A stretch of 64,000 nucleotides of DNA from Stromatinia cepivora (taxonomy: Eukaryota; Ascomycota; Leotiomycetes; Helotiales; Sclerotiniaceae), in assembly GCA_014898415.1 (NCBI GenBank), contig RCTD01000005.1, positions 2,356,001 to 2,420,000 of the forward strand, written 5' to 3'. Of the stretch, positions 36,527 to 50,572 are shown one piece after another. The notes below the pieces were generated by a model. That model was given only the letters and a program-made list of their open reading frames with translations, was not told the DNA's origin and did no database searches. How positions within the stretch are numbered: the first letter of the stretch is position 1; every line of letters begins with the position of its first letter. The translations under genes and the position numbers were made by a program.

Positions 36527-39274
36527 CTTGATTGATTTAGAAACTCGAAAAGTTCTTAAAAAGTTCTTGATTTTTGAAGTAGAAGATGTTTGAAAGAATC
36601 TTAGGATTGATGTAATAGTGTAGGAAGCTTGTGAGAGCAAATGTAAGATTGTTTTCGAGTTTGATGGTTACAAATGTATAGACAAAAAGTGTTTGCAAAT
36701 GTTGTGTTTGGGAGAAGAAGAATTCAGTCGATTGAACAACTATTTATCTAACAAACGGCGAGTCCGATGCTCCTGCTGGAGAAGAGCAACGGGCACCAGC
36801 AAAAGGATGGTGCGATCTGTGCATGGACTGTTAGTATGCGTAATTTCTTAAGATGTTCTTCCCTCATTGAGAGGTTGTTGGCGGTTGATTGCATATTGGG
36901 AAGGAAGCATGAAACCAACGAATGACAAGAAGATCGGACATATGCCCGACATCGCAACGTCATTGAAGGTTGTGGAAGGCAGTAATGCGCAGATGTAAAC
37001 AGAGGGATTTGAATGACATCAAGTTGTGATGAAGATAGAAGTTTGGGAAAGAGCTCCGTTGAGGATATATTCTCAAAAGGGGTAGGCACTTACGAGTTGA
37101 GAAGATTGGAAAACGTCTTGACGACGGGGGTGATCACACTCGTAAGTGCGATCTAATTGATTTAGTTGAGTTGAGTTTTGGGGAGCTTTCGCAATTGATC
37201 TTGTTCTTTGAGTTGATTCGAAGTATGTGGTTATTGAATAGAAGTTCGTTTCGTGGGGATTGAAGTCAATTTAAATCCTTTCGTCTCAACTTCCGTTGTT
37301 GTCCGGATTTCGTAATATCTCCCCACTAAAAAGCTAGGTACAGATTTATTAAAGCCAACAGAGTGGTTACCATAATCACAGGTGATTGGATAGAATGTCA
37401 TGTACAACGATAACGATCAACCAGAGAAAATATGAGATTCTCCATCAACTTTCCCATTTGAATATTGCCCTGTAACATTTTGCGGAGAAGTTGTGGAGAA
37501 GGAGAATAGAATGAATTACGGAGTACCAGAAGTATTTGTTGACGAATATACAGTAAAGTAAGGAAAATTGAAGAATAGAAAATATCACCATGTCAGAATA
37601 GCATGCCTGGTGCGTCGCGCGATTATCGTCTATCTGGTTGAAGATATCCAAGACCTAAAGGTGGCTGGCTTATCGATTTGGCTTGTGAAATCGCTTCTAG
37701 GATAATCTTATCGACATCCTCATATAATTTGTTATCAATCGGACCATTCACTTCCTACCAACCATGACATTCGTCCTGCACGCACAGATTTCTTAGTATT
37801 TGGATCTTTTCATTCCGATCATCCTACTTCTTCAAGATTCAACGGTTTCATTTGCTTCCATTGAAATCTAGATAGTTGCAAAGACAGAATTAATATTCCC
37901 GATATACGTACCTCACTATCATTTGATTCCCGGATCCTTAAAGCTGTGGGATTTCCGTCGTAGTTATGCCCGTTAGTAGAATTTCAACATATTGCACTAT
38001 TGGCATTTAGAACCACAGAAAGCAAAGGAAGTAGCGGTCAGAACATGTCAATATGCAGACATATTTCCATCTACTTCTATCAATGGCTATCACACGAAAT
38101 CAATCGCATAGTTCCGGTATTGGTATTGAATACATGGAACAAAATTCTAACACGTGTGATTTCACCGTATCTTCGAAAACGACAAGGGAAAGAGGTGTGA
38201 TGAGATGCAACCGACGGCAAATGTTCCTTCGTGGTGGAAATTGGTTGTTGGAAATGCAGCTGAGCATTTATAACGGTGGTGTTTGTAAAGTTTGGGATGC
38301 GAAAAGATAAATACCTCGGTAGGTATGGAGAGAGCTTGGTTGAACAGAGGACATTTTGCGAGTTACAAGGATTGGGGCTTTTGAATCTTGAGAATTTGAG
38401 AGAGAGAGGAAAGATGCATCATGAAAGGGTTCTGCGCGATTGATGTGTGATATGTGATGCATCTTGTTGTTGAAGACAATTGAATTCCCTCAATGACTCT
38501 AGAGCGCTTGTCAGCGTCGTAGACAATCTTATGGTGATGCCGCTCGATACTATATCTGTGATACTATTGACGAGTAGAGGGGGAATCTGTACATTCCACC
38601 TCAAAAAAGTCAATTGATATGAAGAACTGCACTCTACAACTGGAGAGGAAATGGATCCCTCATTTTCGGACCAAAAAGACATGATCCCTCTCGAAAATCT
38701 TCGAAAATGGAAGGGGATCGTCTTTATATAAATGAAGGCGCCTGTTCAGGAAATATCATGTGGGGATCAGGGGCTAACACATGGATGTTAACCCAAATCT
38801 ATTTTCGAGAGAAGAGTTGATAGATTACCGGGCTTCATTTCGATGAAGGAAGGATTTGTGAATAGTGGCCGTTTTTCCGAGTTTTGAACATCAAAGCATC
38901 GGACTAAAATTTGATTTTAGGAATCTTCATCTTCATGAAGTAAGAATACTCCGTAGGGAAATGCATGTTTAATCTAATCAAGCAATAGCCTCCAAATACT
39001 TCCTTATTCACAACAACGCGACCTTACCGATCACAAAGCATAAATCAATATCAACACCTGTAGTACGACAATCGATCTCGGCTTCTCGACTACCTGTCCA
39101 CTACCCTTGGACCTAATAACACCATACATGTGCGTGCAACCAACCCGACCACTCATGGCAGAATCACGGTTAAATCTTGTGTTCAGGGCGGTAAGGACCC
39201 TGGATTGGTAGGGCGGGCATTTGATTTTCATTAAAATAATTTGTGCTGCTTTTGATCTCAGGGATGAAATCATA

Positions 39275-39303
39275 TAAATAAATAAATAAATAAATAAATA
39301 AAT
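39275..39303. repeat. TAAA tetranucleotide microsatellite
   Basis: About seven uninterrupted copies of TAAA. Confidence 0.92.
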
Positions 39304-40101
39304 GAAGAAAGAATAATGAATGATATGTACTGAACTGAGTTGAATTGAATCGACTTCGGATTGAAGGAATAACCATGATATGTCGTATTCGTACTCATAC
39401 ATACTGACTGAACATCTTGACATCATTAATGTGGATACCAAAACCAAGCCATCCATTGTCAAAAGCGCGCGACATCTGAAACCATGGAGAAAAAGGGCTG
39501 GCTTTAACGGTACCTATCTAGGTCAACACGATAACATCGAACCAAGAAATGAATCTGTTGTGGAGTCGCTGGACTGAACTGAACTTTATTTCTGTACCTG
39601 ACATAGCGTCGAAAATGAACCCTTGATCATGGTGATTTATGAGTTAGTAAGGTTACGTACGTGAAAGGAACCCTTGCTTGATGTGATTCTCAAATGGGAT
39701 GATGGAGTAAATTATTTACCTAGGACCTAGTAACTTACTTACACAGCTAAGTAAATGAATGAAGTGAAGGGGTCCAATTTGTATCCAGATGAAGCTTTAG
39801 GATTTTTAAATGGTGTAGAGGCGATGATAAATAAACTAATGAATTCATCTTCATCTACCCAATGAACTTTTGAATCTGGACCCGATGAATAGATATTGTA
39901 TATTAGAGATAATTTCGAATTGAATTAAGCATATTGCCCTGTTCGTCTGTTTGTCTGTGATTTCTAGCTTTGACCTCTTCAAACAAGCAAGCATCAAAGC
40001 TTCGTCCAATTCTTGTATAGATTCTTATTCTGTTCTCAATCATATCATCTATTTGATCAATCATTCATTTGCCTAGATATCTAAGAAACCCATCAATTCA
40101 A

Positions 40102-40243
40102 CTCATTATCAAAATATACCAACGAAACCAACTATCTCATCTATTTCCATTGTAAAGCCCAACTCAATTCACCTCATTACCAAAATATACCAATGAAACC
40201 AACTATCTCATCTATTTCCATAATAAAGCCCAACTCAATTCAA
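40102..40243. repeat. 71-bp tandem duplication upstream of the LIM gene
   Basis: The unit at 40102-40172 is repeated at 40173-40243 with only a few differences. Both contain the block CAAAATATACCAA followed by ACTATCTCATCTATTTCCAT and AAAGCCCAACTCAATTCA. A third partial copy of the tail motif CAATTCAA follows. Confidence 0.85.
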
Positions 40244-41138
40244 ACAATTTCACAATGACAAAGGAATTCTACCACCAACGACTCACTCTATTGGTCTATA
40301 TTTAATTATCTATTTTCCGGATAAACACAGCTTGAATTAATTTTCATCCAATCATTTATCCTAAACCTTTATGGCAATGTTACAATAGCCTCAATCTCCA
40401 ACCAAGCTCGGTTCACTATCGAGTACTTGTACCTGAATAGATAATAGATTGGTCGATTCTCTTTTTAGGTGGAATGGTTTGCGACAGGGGGGAAATACAT
40501 TTTGAGAGGTCGTGCAAGGTCTCTCGACCATGAGCTAGGTAAGGTACCAAGAGATCTTCTCTTCTCTTCTCCCGTTCGGACTTTCATCTACTCATCTACT
40601 TACCAAACCATTCGATCTCTTTTCCACGTTTTTTTTGGGGATATTTTTGTCTTTGTAATTCACAGTCTTTACCTTACCTAACCTTCCTTACCTTACAGCA
40701 TAGCAAAGCCTTGTATCAAATCTTGCTTGCATCTCGTCGTTCGTTCTATTCTTTTGATAGGAATTATATCAATCTTCATACAAAATCCTCGCTCTTTATT
40801 CGCATTGACATTTAACTAATTTCACTCTGGAGAAATTTATCCTAATCAAGAACCTTTTACATTTTGCGATCGGATCCAATTGAGCTTGAGGGACGTTCCC
40901 AGAAGAAGTTAATGACATACAAGAAACGAAACAATTGACTATTCATATTATCGCATTTCTCCATAAACATCCTTAAATCCAACATTACAGAGTCCTTCAT
41001 CCTATACCAAAAACATTTTACCGCCTTCAATTAATCGATCGCGAAGGAATAGGTACCAACATAACCTAACCGCTATATGCTCAATATTTAAGAATCAATT
41101 CCCTAGAGGTTGGAGTACAAAAAATTATCTTGGGCATC

Positions 41139-43381
41139 ATGGCAAACCTGGTGGGATCTTTGAGCTTTTTACCAACGATAAAATGTTCGACTTGTGCGAG
41201 GGATATCGAAATTGCTATGATGGGGGAACACATTTGCTCTGGACCTGCTCCTGCCGAGGAACGTAAGTTTTTGAGTTCTATATATGTAGTAGGGCATTCA
41301 TACTAAATATGTTTATGTAGCTACACCACCTCTTGAGTTAAATACCACTTTGGACAGAATGCCATATAATAAGCAATCATCTTCTAATGGCGTGAGTCTC
41401 TTGAAGCCTGGAAGAACAATGCCTCCAAGGGTTGATACATCAGCTGCGAGTACGTCGAAGAACTTCCTAACAATTTAAATCTATACTAATTACATCAATA
41501 GACCGTCCTTTCTTCCAACAAGATCAATTAACTCCCGCGAGTAGTGCATCCCTTTCTCGAAGTGCTTCACCATTAACTCCTCACGATCGACTTCGATTAC
41601 CATTTGGGAAATCGTCACGCGTCAACGAATCTTCACCTATACAGAGACCTCTTTCCCCAGCTCAATTATCATCGAATCTAGACTCTGCATTTCCTCGTTT
41701 TCCTACACCAAAAGTGACTAGATCACCTCAACTTAAGAGTGCATATGGTAGCCAGTCAACCAGATATGAACAGGCAGATCCAATGAAGTTCGCTTCCTCT
41801 AGTATCAAAATACAAACGAATCCCAAGATAGCTGCAAATGATGCATTTTCACAAAAAATTGATGCGCCCACGCCAGAACGATTTACGACCGGTTTCAAAA
41901 AGACTTCAAGCCCCAACGAAGAGCCGATTCATCAGAGAAAACCTAATGTGGGACATATTAATGACATGATCTCACCACCTTTGACTGCTGAGCCTGAGCA
42001 GATTGACCGAACACTTTCGAGAGCCTCTGGTCATTCTAGGACTTCAACAAATAGTTCAAGTAGTAATTTCCCATTGCCACCCCGCAGTAAAGGTTGGGGT
42101 GAACTTGGAGTATCGCCCGGGACGGGAGGAGAATCTCAGGAACTTTTACGTCCAGAAGCTACAAGATCACAAACTTTTCCTCGAAGGAAGGAGAGTTTAG
42201 ACTTTCATAGAAGTAGAGACCCATCGGTGTCAAGTAACAGTCTCGGTCGGCGGGAATCTAATGATAGAGGAAGAAAGACATCACTATCTGGTCCTGATAC
42301 TTCACGGGCACTACCTCCTCGGGGTGCAAGTCTTATCCGAGGACGATCAGGACATAAAGTTGGAGACCTTCCACCTTTACCAAATATTAACTTGGAAGCA
42401 GAGTTTGGTGCGAATAATCCATATCACTCTGCGTCTGATTCTCAGTCATCAACTCATTCAAATCATTCATCTATTTCACAAGGAAGCAAGACTAGTTCAA
42501 GATCTAGTCCGCCATCCACAGCAGATAATGATTATCACAGAATACAGCAATCGAATCCTAGAATGTCAGATCTCATGTCTGAAATAACTTCTTCAATGGC
42601 AAATATTTCACCACACGACAGCTACGCCAGACCCAGCGATTTAGAGCCAGTAAAAGAACAAGAACCATACTCGCCTCTGAGCCCCGCATTTCAATCTCAA
42701 GATTACGCCACGAATCCCATAGCCCGTCTATCCCCCACACCTCGTGTTCCCTCATCCACGCCTCTCAAACCCCGCAATCGTGAACCCTCACCTGCGCCAC
42801 TAAATCCTCGATTGCGCAATATCTCACCAGCCCCTTTAAATAGCTTCCAAAGATCTAACACAGCTCCACTACTCGATCAAAACAAACCACTCTCCAATCC
42901 TCGCCGCTCCACTACCTCAAAAGGAAACTGCAAAGCTTGCACTCTTCCCATAAAAGGGAAATCTGTCTCATCCGCCGACGGCCGTTTAACGGGACGCTAT
43001 CATAAACCATGCTTCGTTTGCACAACCTGTCGAGCTCCATTCCTTACCTCGGAATTCTACGTCCATAACGATGCACCATATTGCGAACACCATTATCATC
43101 AATTAAACAATTCATTATGTCATGGTTGTGATAGAGGTATCGAAGGTCAATATTTGGAAAGCGAGAAAAAGGAAAAATTCCATCCTACGTGTCTTAATTG
43201 TGCGGATTGTAAGATGAATTTAAGACATGATTATTTCGAAATGGATGGGAAAATTTATTGTGAAAGAGATGCTTTTAGAAGGGCTCAAGAAGAACGGAAA
43301 AGAGGTCTTGGGGGTGGGTTATTGGGTGTAGCAACGACGAAAATGGAGAGGAGGACTACGAGGTTGATGATGATGTCATGA
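41139..43381 (+). CDS. Paxillin-like protein with two C-terminal LIM domains
   Basis: Probably a cytoskeletal adaptor of the fungal paxillin/Pxl1 type, acting at sites of polarised growth and the septum; role inferred from the family. Exons are 41139-41262, 41321-41449 and 41502-43381, giving 710 residues. The N-terminus FLPTIKCSTCARDIEIAMMG holds a CxxC conserved among fungal members. About 500 residues of Ser/Pro/Arg-rich, probably disordered sequence follow. LIM1 runs from about residue 559 (CKAC...HKPCFVCTTC...CEHH) and LIM2 from about 621 (CHGC...FHPTCLNCADC...CERD), all zinc ligands present. The ATG at 41139 is supported by the conserved N-terminal peptide. The protein ends shortly after LIM2. 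The long upstream region suggests a complex promoter or 5' UTR. Confidence 0.88.
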
Positions 43382-43420
43382 GGTTAGAGGATCTTGGCTA
43401 GGAAGGGGTATGACCTTACG

Positions 43421-43471
43421 GACTTAGACTTGGATTTGGACTTGGACTTGGACTTCAAGGACTTGGACTTT
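43421..43471. repeat. Degenerate GACTTG hexanucleotide repeat
   Basis: About eight imperfect copies of GACTTG directly after the LIM gene stop. Confidence 0.8.
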
Positions 43472-44218
43472 GAAAATTGTTTTGTTTTATACTATACCAT
43501 ACAGTCTTAAAAATAGACTCGCGTTGCATTTTTTCTTCTCGGGCATGGCGTCGCATTGTACCTTTTTCTTTTGATTTCATTTCTTCGATTGGTCTTTGGG
43601 TTTCGGACATTGGCTTTGAATTCTGCGTCTGTTTGGTTTATATACCCTTACCTTTTTTTTTTTTTTCTTTAGAATCCCGGTTTTGTTTGATTGCCTTGGT
43701 CCAAAATTCGGTTTTCTTTTTATACACATATACATACCTCTGTATATATAGTCTTCCTTAGAAATGAGGAAGAGGAAGAAAGTTTGCTTTATTTATTTAC
43801 TTGTTTGATTAGTACTCATAATGTTTATACGAATAGGAATAGCGGGTTAGAAGGGCCCCATGCCCATGGGACGGGTGAGATTGCACAGTATGGTACGTTT
43901 GTACGCATATACGCGACACGGAGATGGGGTTGGAATGCTGAAATGCCTGGGATGTTTGAATGTATTGAATGTATTGAATAGGAGAGGAGAGGAGAGGAGA
44001 GGATGAGAAAATAAAAATAGGATGCAGATTATATATGTATATATTATATGATAAATAAATAAATAAAATAAACCCACTAAAAAGAAAATTGAGAAAACTG
44101 AGATTTATAATTGAGAAACCACCCCCACCCCCCCCGTTCTCAAAAAAAAAAGAAAAAAAAAAACAACTAAGATTTAGATTTAGAGGTTAGTAATACTCAG
44201 AGAGGAGAAAGATATCGG

Positions 44219-44254
44219 TTCAAATTCAAATTCAAATTCAAATTCAAATTCAAA
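44219..44254. repeat. TTCAAA hexanucleotide repeat
   Basis: Six perfect copies of TTCAAA. Confidence 0.88.
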
Positions 44255-44303
44255 GTACATATATATACCTGGGCTAGTTAGTATAAATAAGGTGTTTGTT
44301 TCT

Positions 44304-44335
44304 GGTTATAGTTATAGTTATAGTTATGGTTATGG
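44304..44335. repeat. TTATAG/TTATGG hexanucleotide repeat
   Basis: About five copies, changing from TTATAG to TTATGG along the run. Confidence 0.8.
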
Positions 44336-45191
44336 TTTTGGTTGTTGGTCTATCTATTTGCACTTGTACTTGTATATACTATTTGAAGAATCATATCATG
44401 GTTATGATCTTGATGCACATTGTCGGAATTGAAAATAGGTACGTATTATCTTTACTATATTCATCTCCTCAATCACATCACATCACATCCCATCCAGAAG
44501 AAATAGCACACAAAATCATCAACTTAATATGTAAAGAATGGATGTACAAAGGCATACCTATTTCATTCCATTTACCAATATGTAAACCATTCCTCTCTTC
44601 TCACTAGTTAACTACCTAGGTACATTTTCCACCGCCGTCACCAAATAAGCAAACGATCTCAAAGACTGAATTCCAATCCCGTTCATGGTCATATAATCCT
44701 CTTCAATCTTTAAACCTAAGCAGATGAAGGAAAGAAAGAGAGAAGAAATGAATATCAGGGAAAGGGGTCGAGTCAACCCATCAACATCTCTGCACCTTTT
44801 ACATTTCCTCTAAAGAAGAAAGAAAGATGATCTCAAAAAGAGAGCGAGATGTGATATCGTGAGTGTATGCCAGAAATAATTAAATCCATCCACCCCCAAT
44901 CAAAAATTCAAAGAAAAGTAGAAATCGAAAGATCCCATGCTAAGCGCACAATCGCTAGCCCATTCCCAATGTGCAGTAGTCTATCTTTACAACAATTTCA
45001 TCAAACAAGTTGCTTTATCCATAACCATCCATGCTATGCAGATGCCAATGATATCATGTAAAAGAAATCATTTCATGATGGGTATATCCATTCCGTTACG
45101 CCGATTTTCGTGAGAAAGAGTTTTGTACCGTAAAAAAAAGCAATCTTCATAACGCCGTTCCGTCGTAAATGTGTATGTAAAAGGGGGGAGT

Positions 45192-46792
45192 TTAAGAAGA
45201 GGAATCATCATCGTTGTGGCCGAGGACAATTCGAGCCATTTCTTCGCGTTCAGCAATGTATGAAGCACAAGCAATCTTCTCAGCCTCAGGGATATCGCCA
45301 GTAGCACCACCTTCATCATCAGACCATTCACTAGGATCTTCACGAAGACCAACACAAGCCATACGCTTCCAGAAACGACGCTCAGACTTGTATTGATGAA
45401 CTTGAGTTGTGAGCTCAGTAATGATCTTGTGCTCAGAGGCATAACGACGAAGTTGATTAATATAGTCATTGGCCTTAGCAGCATGAGCTTGCATATCAGC
45501 AATATGACAACGGAGTTCGAGATTCTCTTTACGCTCTTGAGCGAGTTGATCACGATAACTCTTGTGCCAAGCAAGGGTGTCTTTCTCGTGCTGGAACTTG
45601 TAGTTATGAGCCTTCTCCTTGATATCTTCAAGGATACCAGCAGCGTGAAGAACCAATTTCCAGTTCTCATCGGCATCAGCCTTGGATTGTTCGATTGCTC
45701 TGCGCAATTGGGAGTTCTCGGCTTCAAGATTTTCGGAACCCGCTATTTTAATGTTAGCTATGCTTCCTTTCAAGGCATGAAATGACTTACCATTTAATTC
45801 CTCAGAAACAATCGCGAGAAGTTCATCATTGCTCAGGTTCTTGTCTTTGGCTCGTTGACGAACATTGCCAATCTTCTCAAGAATGCTGTCAGTAATCTTT
45901 TGGTTGGCTGCCAAAAGGCGGCTCAACTCTTCGACCATGACCATAATGTAGTTCAAGTCAGATTGGTGCCCAGCTGGAGTCGGGAAGCCAATCATGTTAG
46001 CCATTCCAGCCATGTTCATTTGACCGTTCATTCCGTTTGTATGAGCCATGCCTTGACCTGGCGATGACGGAGCTTGTCTAGAGTTTGATGGTTGACCGGA
46101 CTGATTGGGATCACCGAAGCCTTGATAATTCATCTTAGGTGTTTGTGGTGGAACGTATTTAGCGGAAGTAAGTTGAGGTGGAATGTATGTCGCTGAGGTG
46201 AGTTGAGGTGGGACGTAGGTGGCAGAAGTGAGCGAGGAGATAGAAGGGGATCGAGAGTTCTGAGATCCGCGGCGGGCTCTTAAATCAGCGGTAAGTGGAT
46301 GATCGACAACTGGAAGGGGTTCGCGTCTTGGTGGCAGAGGAGCAGCTTAGAGACAATTAGCATACAATAGAAGCGCAATTGATTCGATCTAACTTTACCT
46401 CGTCGCGCGCTCTGAACACCACGGTAATTGAACGCTTCACTTTCAGTATTTGCTGTAGTTGATCTTTTGGTAATACCAAGACCAATCGCAGATTCTTCAA
46501 CTTCCTGATTGTGCTGCGCAACCTCCGCACGAAGGCGTTCGATCTCTGCGGTATATCCGCTTGAAGCAGATGATACTGAATCGATTGAATCGCGACGCGC
46601 TGGTGTAATTAAATCCTCTAGTTGAGGAGGTTCTGCGTCTGCAGAAAGGGCGTTTGATCTCGATCTTGATCTTCTTGGTAGGTTGGGGGTGGTTGAAGGG
46701 GTGGCAAGTGCTTCAAAGGTAGGGAAAGCGATTGTATGGGATGGAGAGGGGGAGGGTGGAGGAGGGGAGCTTCTGCCAGTAGAGCTATCCAT
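45192..46792 (-). CDS. Coiled-coil protein of unknown function
   Basis: Not recognised as a named family. Minus-strand exons are 46792-46399, 46345-45791 and 45742-45192, giving 499 residues. The 49-bp second intron (45790-45743) leaves a frame open if retained, so retention could give a longer isoform. The N-terminus is Ser/Pro-rich and followed by a short helical segment (YTAEIERLRAEVAQHNQE). A threefold 10-residue repeat comes next (LTSATYVPPQ, LTSATYIPPQ, LTSAKYVPPQ), then an Asn/Gly/Met-rich linker. The second half, from LNYIMVMVEELSRLL to the C-terminus, is a long, charged, predominantly helical region (KIITELTTQVHQYKSERRFW) typical of a coiled coil. The protein ends in an acidic Asp/Ser tail. 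Composition suggests a cytoskeletal or scaffold role, but this is inference. Confidence 0.78.
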
Positions 46793-49700
46793 AGTGGCTC
46801 GAGCGTTGCGGTCACAGAACCGAGGATGGCAGAATTATTTCTGTATTTGAAAGATAAAAAACTGTCGCCTCAGGCGGGAAACACTGCTCGAGAAGTCAAG
46901 AACAACCAAAAACAATTGGAAAAACAGCAAATGTTGTTGATATTGTTGCTGGTTGTTTTTGAGAAAAAACAAGTTCAAAACTGTTGTGGGAGAAACTGAA
47001 TTAAGATAAGGATTTTGTAAAGTGAATTCAAAATGCCCTGAGGCCATCGATGCCTGGATATCCTGGTTGACAATTCCACATGGACTGATGAGTAGAAGTC
47101 TATGTTCTGTGAATCTTCATGTATGGATGAGACATTGTAGACTTTTCGTCCGGCCTTTGGTTCTGTATAGCTGTTAATGATTGATTGGCTTGATGTTATG
47201 GAATCTGGAGAGAGCTCTGCACCTTCAGATGAGTATCCGAGATGCTAATACTGCAATACAAATATATACAAAAAGTGGAAAGTTATCACTTTGTGCTCAT
47301 CATTTAATAATAGCTAGTGTCTTAAACTATACTATATGAATGGGATATTGGTTTTAGCTTGAGAAGTTTTGATGTATTATATATTCGGGTTAAAATTATA
47401 AGATGTAGAAAGAGTTTTCTAGCTTCTGATGGTAGTCTATGTTTGTTCGGGAAGGAACCAAAGACTGGGTGATTCCCATCCGACTTAAGCTGTTCAAATC
47501 TCTCAAATATCTACTTATGTTGTCTTTATTGTTGCTCTGATCTGGCTGATATAATCTTTCTGTAGTGTAAATTCAATTTGGTATTCTTTATTATTAGAGT
47601 TATTCTTATGTATCAAGGACGGTACTTTAGATAATCTAGAAAAGAACTACAAATCAGCTAATTCCTTTTTTTCACTCGAATAGTGAATATACATTAAAAG
47701 TTTGAAATCATATTTTCTCTTTTGCGCCTCTGATCTATCTTATAATATTTTATTGTTTGAAAAGGCTCAGTTGAAAGTTATATATTGTTAGAGCTGCTTT
47801 GTATTCTCTGATAGCTGTTAAAGAAGACAGCTTTGATTCTTCAAAAGGGGTAAAAAACAAAAGGCTTTTTGTGTATTCCTGGTCTTTAATGCAGTATATA
47901 TCACTTCACCAGATGGGGTGTACAAGCTAAAGTAATTCATAATTTCTGATTAATATTTAGGACTATGCTTTTGATTATTGATGTAAAGATACAAAATTGA
48001 AGAACCCTAATCTGGTCTATTTGGTGTCAATTTTAATTTATCTCAAAAGATTTTGTAGATTGAAAGACTTCTAGGTTGAATGATGTCATCTGCACTATCT
48101 CATCCTATTATCAGGTACATCTGTATTAGAATCTAAGAATGGACCTCTCTCTGTAAGTAGGTAACTAAGATTACAAAAGTTAGAAAAGTACTCCCATCCA
48201 ACAAAATTAGTAGTATGTTATGAAAGCAAAAAGTTTCATTACACTCCTTTAATTTTGAAAGTTTTAAGTTCTATGGCTATAAAATTTCGTCTCTACTTTG
48301 AACATTTTCTTTCAAACAATCAACAGAATCATTAGCTTGACATTAAGGACTTCATCACACTTCAAGTGTCAGAGATATGAAAGTCATTATTAGAGTTTGG
48401 GTAAGAAGTCACATTCCCTTCAGACTTAACTTCATTGTTTAACACATCTTCATTATTCCCAAAGCCTTCCTTATGAAAGTTCTTTTCTCAAACTTCGAGG
48501 TAAAAGAAAATGTTTCCCTCATTCTGATTGTTCCAAATTACTAACCCATAGATTCAATCTAATATACTCCGGCCCTAGAAAGGCACCACTGCTTTGCTGG
48601 GTGTATGTTATCTCACATAGTTCATTGCAATGAATTTTGAGCATTGAAGTTATTGTGTAAGAATTTAATTGGAATTAAGGACAATGAGCTATAATTATAA
48701 AGTCATTATGAAAGACAGATAACAAAACCCAGGATAAAACCTAACCATGTCTATTATACAGTATATATATAGTGAATCAAAAATGGAGATTCCTGGGGTA
48801 TTCAAAGAGGTGCAGAATTCTGTTCTTATATTCTGATCAACATAAATAGGAATACCTGAGGGGAAGTGTCCTCATATCATCTTATCAAACTTGCTTAAGC
48901 ATATAAAAAGCTTCAACAACCGCAATCACTAAATTCACTACCAGTACAGTGATCCCATAGCTGTATCCTACAATTCTTCTAACACCATTTCTCGAAAGCT
49001 GCTGCTTTCAGTTTTCTTTGGCTTCCTTGCTCAATTCACTTGTGACTGTCATCTGTTGGAAGAGCCCATGTTGTAAAGGATACAGTTTCATACTCGGTTT
49101 CCAGATAGTACTGGGTTTTGAGAGATTAAATTCCCCTTTCTCCCACTAGCTGTCACCATAGCCCGCAGATTCAAGGTCTCACTGCATTAAATTATTCGTT
49201 AAAGTAGATGAGTTTTGGTGTAAAAAAGCCTTTCGACCAATATAAGTGGTCTAGTACTGTATGGTATAGTATAATTTTATGATAAGGATATATCTGTTTG
49301 CTCTCTACCAGAAGGATGAAGATCTCTCTCCCGTATCGTCTGAATGTGCTGATATTTCTCATAAAATCTGGATATTGAGCTGCCCAACTCAATTCACTTA
49401 CAACTAGACCATGGCCAATGGATCTTCATGTACAGAGGATATGTCATACCAGCCGTTCATCTTACATCCAAGCCCCTCATGTCTTATACCAACCTTATCA
49501 TTATAGTAAGTGCTCACTTTGCTACCACAGAACGGATTGGGCTGCTTCAGTCTGCAGATAACAGCTAATGAGTCTTCTTAGGATATTTATATCATGACTT
49601 TCCTTTGTGCACCTGTTCTTTAGAATTCCGGATCTAGTATTCATGCAGCAGTACCATAGGCAGAATTCTACATTTATAAGCGCGATCGGGAAACCTCCTA

Positions 49701-50572
49701 GATCTCTGAATAGCTTTAATGAATCCTGAATTCAATTCCAGTATTCTTAATCTCTACGTATGTAGACTTATGTATCATGATAGTGAATGAAATTTCTCAA
49801 ACCAAAATTACACTAATGACATTCACTAAGCTGGTTAGCAGAAGTTGCCGCAGCTAATGCACGGCAGTACCGAAACCACGGCATAAAGGGAGTCGCACAT
49901 AAATATACTCATCTAAATTCAGGGCCGCATAGAGAAACTGGTGGTTATCTCATCTACCCTTTCTAAATCCTGCTTGTAGACAGCAAATCGGACGTCACGG
50001 TCACCAATATTCTCCGCCTGGAGCAGAATCATTGCAGTATGAAGAAGGCACTGTATTCAAAGGAAATAGAGCACCGTATTTGATGATCCCCTTGTACTAT
50101 TTATCCTAAAATTACCGTGTTCTGCTTGAATTATATAAAATTGAAGCGAGGGTAGGTAGTGAAGGTGAATCCGGTAGGCCATGCATGAGAATGGGGATGA
50201 CGGATCTTCTGGGATAGAGTATGGTAGAATCGGATGCCGATGAACTGAGCCACTCTCGATGGAAAATAAGATTCTTCCGAAAGGTTGCTTTACTAATTCG
50301 ATTTTTTTGCGGATTGATTTTGCCTGAGATTTTAAATACACTCGAAGTGAGCAGACGATTCGGATCTATGATTGCATCACGTGCAGGAAATTTAGCATAC
50401 CCGTACTTTATCTGGCGTTATGTCTAATAGTGAATGTCATTTGCATTGAAGTAAGAACTTATGCCCATGAAATCTTCGATCGATAAACCTATCTTCAGCT
50501 CACTGTATACATAATCCCATCTCCTCAACTCAAACAACCTCCCCTGATTCTAGCACCCCCAATCACTACGAT
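46793..50572. other. 3.8-kb region without a supportable gene
   Basis: AT-rich DNA upstream of the coiled-coil gene; its promoter should lie just right of 46792. Short frames (49192-49392 minus, 50057-50341 minus) have no recognised features. A diverged direct repeat of about 55 bp (near 49031-49084 and 49387-49442, both starting CTCAATTCACTT) hints at decayed repetitive DNA. Confidence 0.45.

Larger units (their letters stand above)
36527..41138. other. 4.6-kb divergent intergenic region between INO1 and the LIM gene
   Basis: It likely contains both promoters and a long 5' leader of the LIM gene. Two TACGGAGTA/TACTCCGTA 9-mers lie at 37517-37525 and 38947-38955. A TAAA microsatellite is at 39275-39303 and a 71-bp tandem duplication at 40102-40243. 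Frames such as 36748-37089 (-) and 38419-38682 (-) lack features and are not called. Confidence 0.5.
43382..45191. other. Convergent 3' intergenic region rich in simple repeats
   Basis: 1.8 kb between the stops of the LIM gene (+) and the coiled-coil gene (-). It contains degenerate GACTTG hexamers (43421-43471), GGAGA repeats (43981-44002), CAAATT repeats (44219-44254), TTATAG/TTATGG repeats (44304-44335), and A and C runs near 44120-44165. No gene is supported. Confidence 0.6.
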
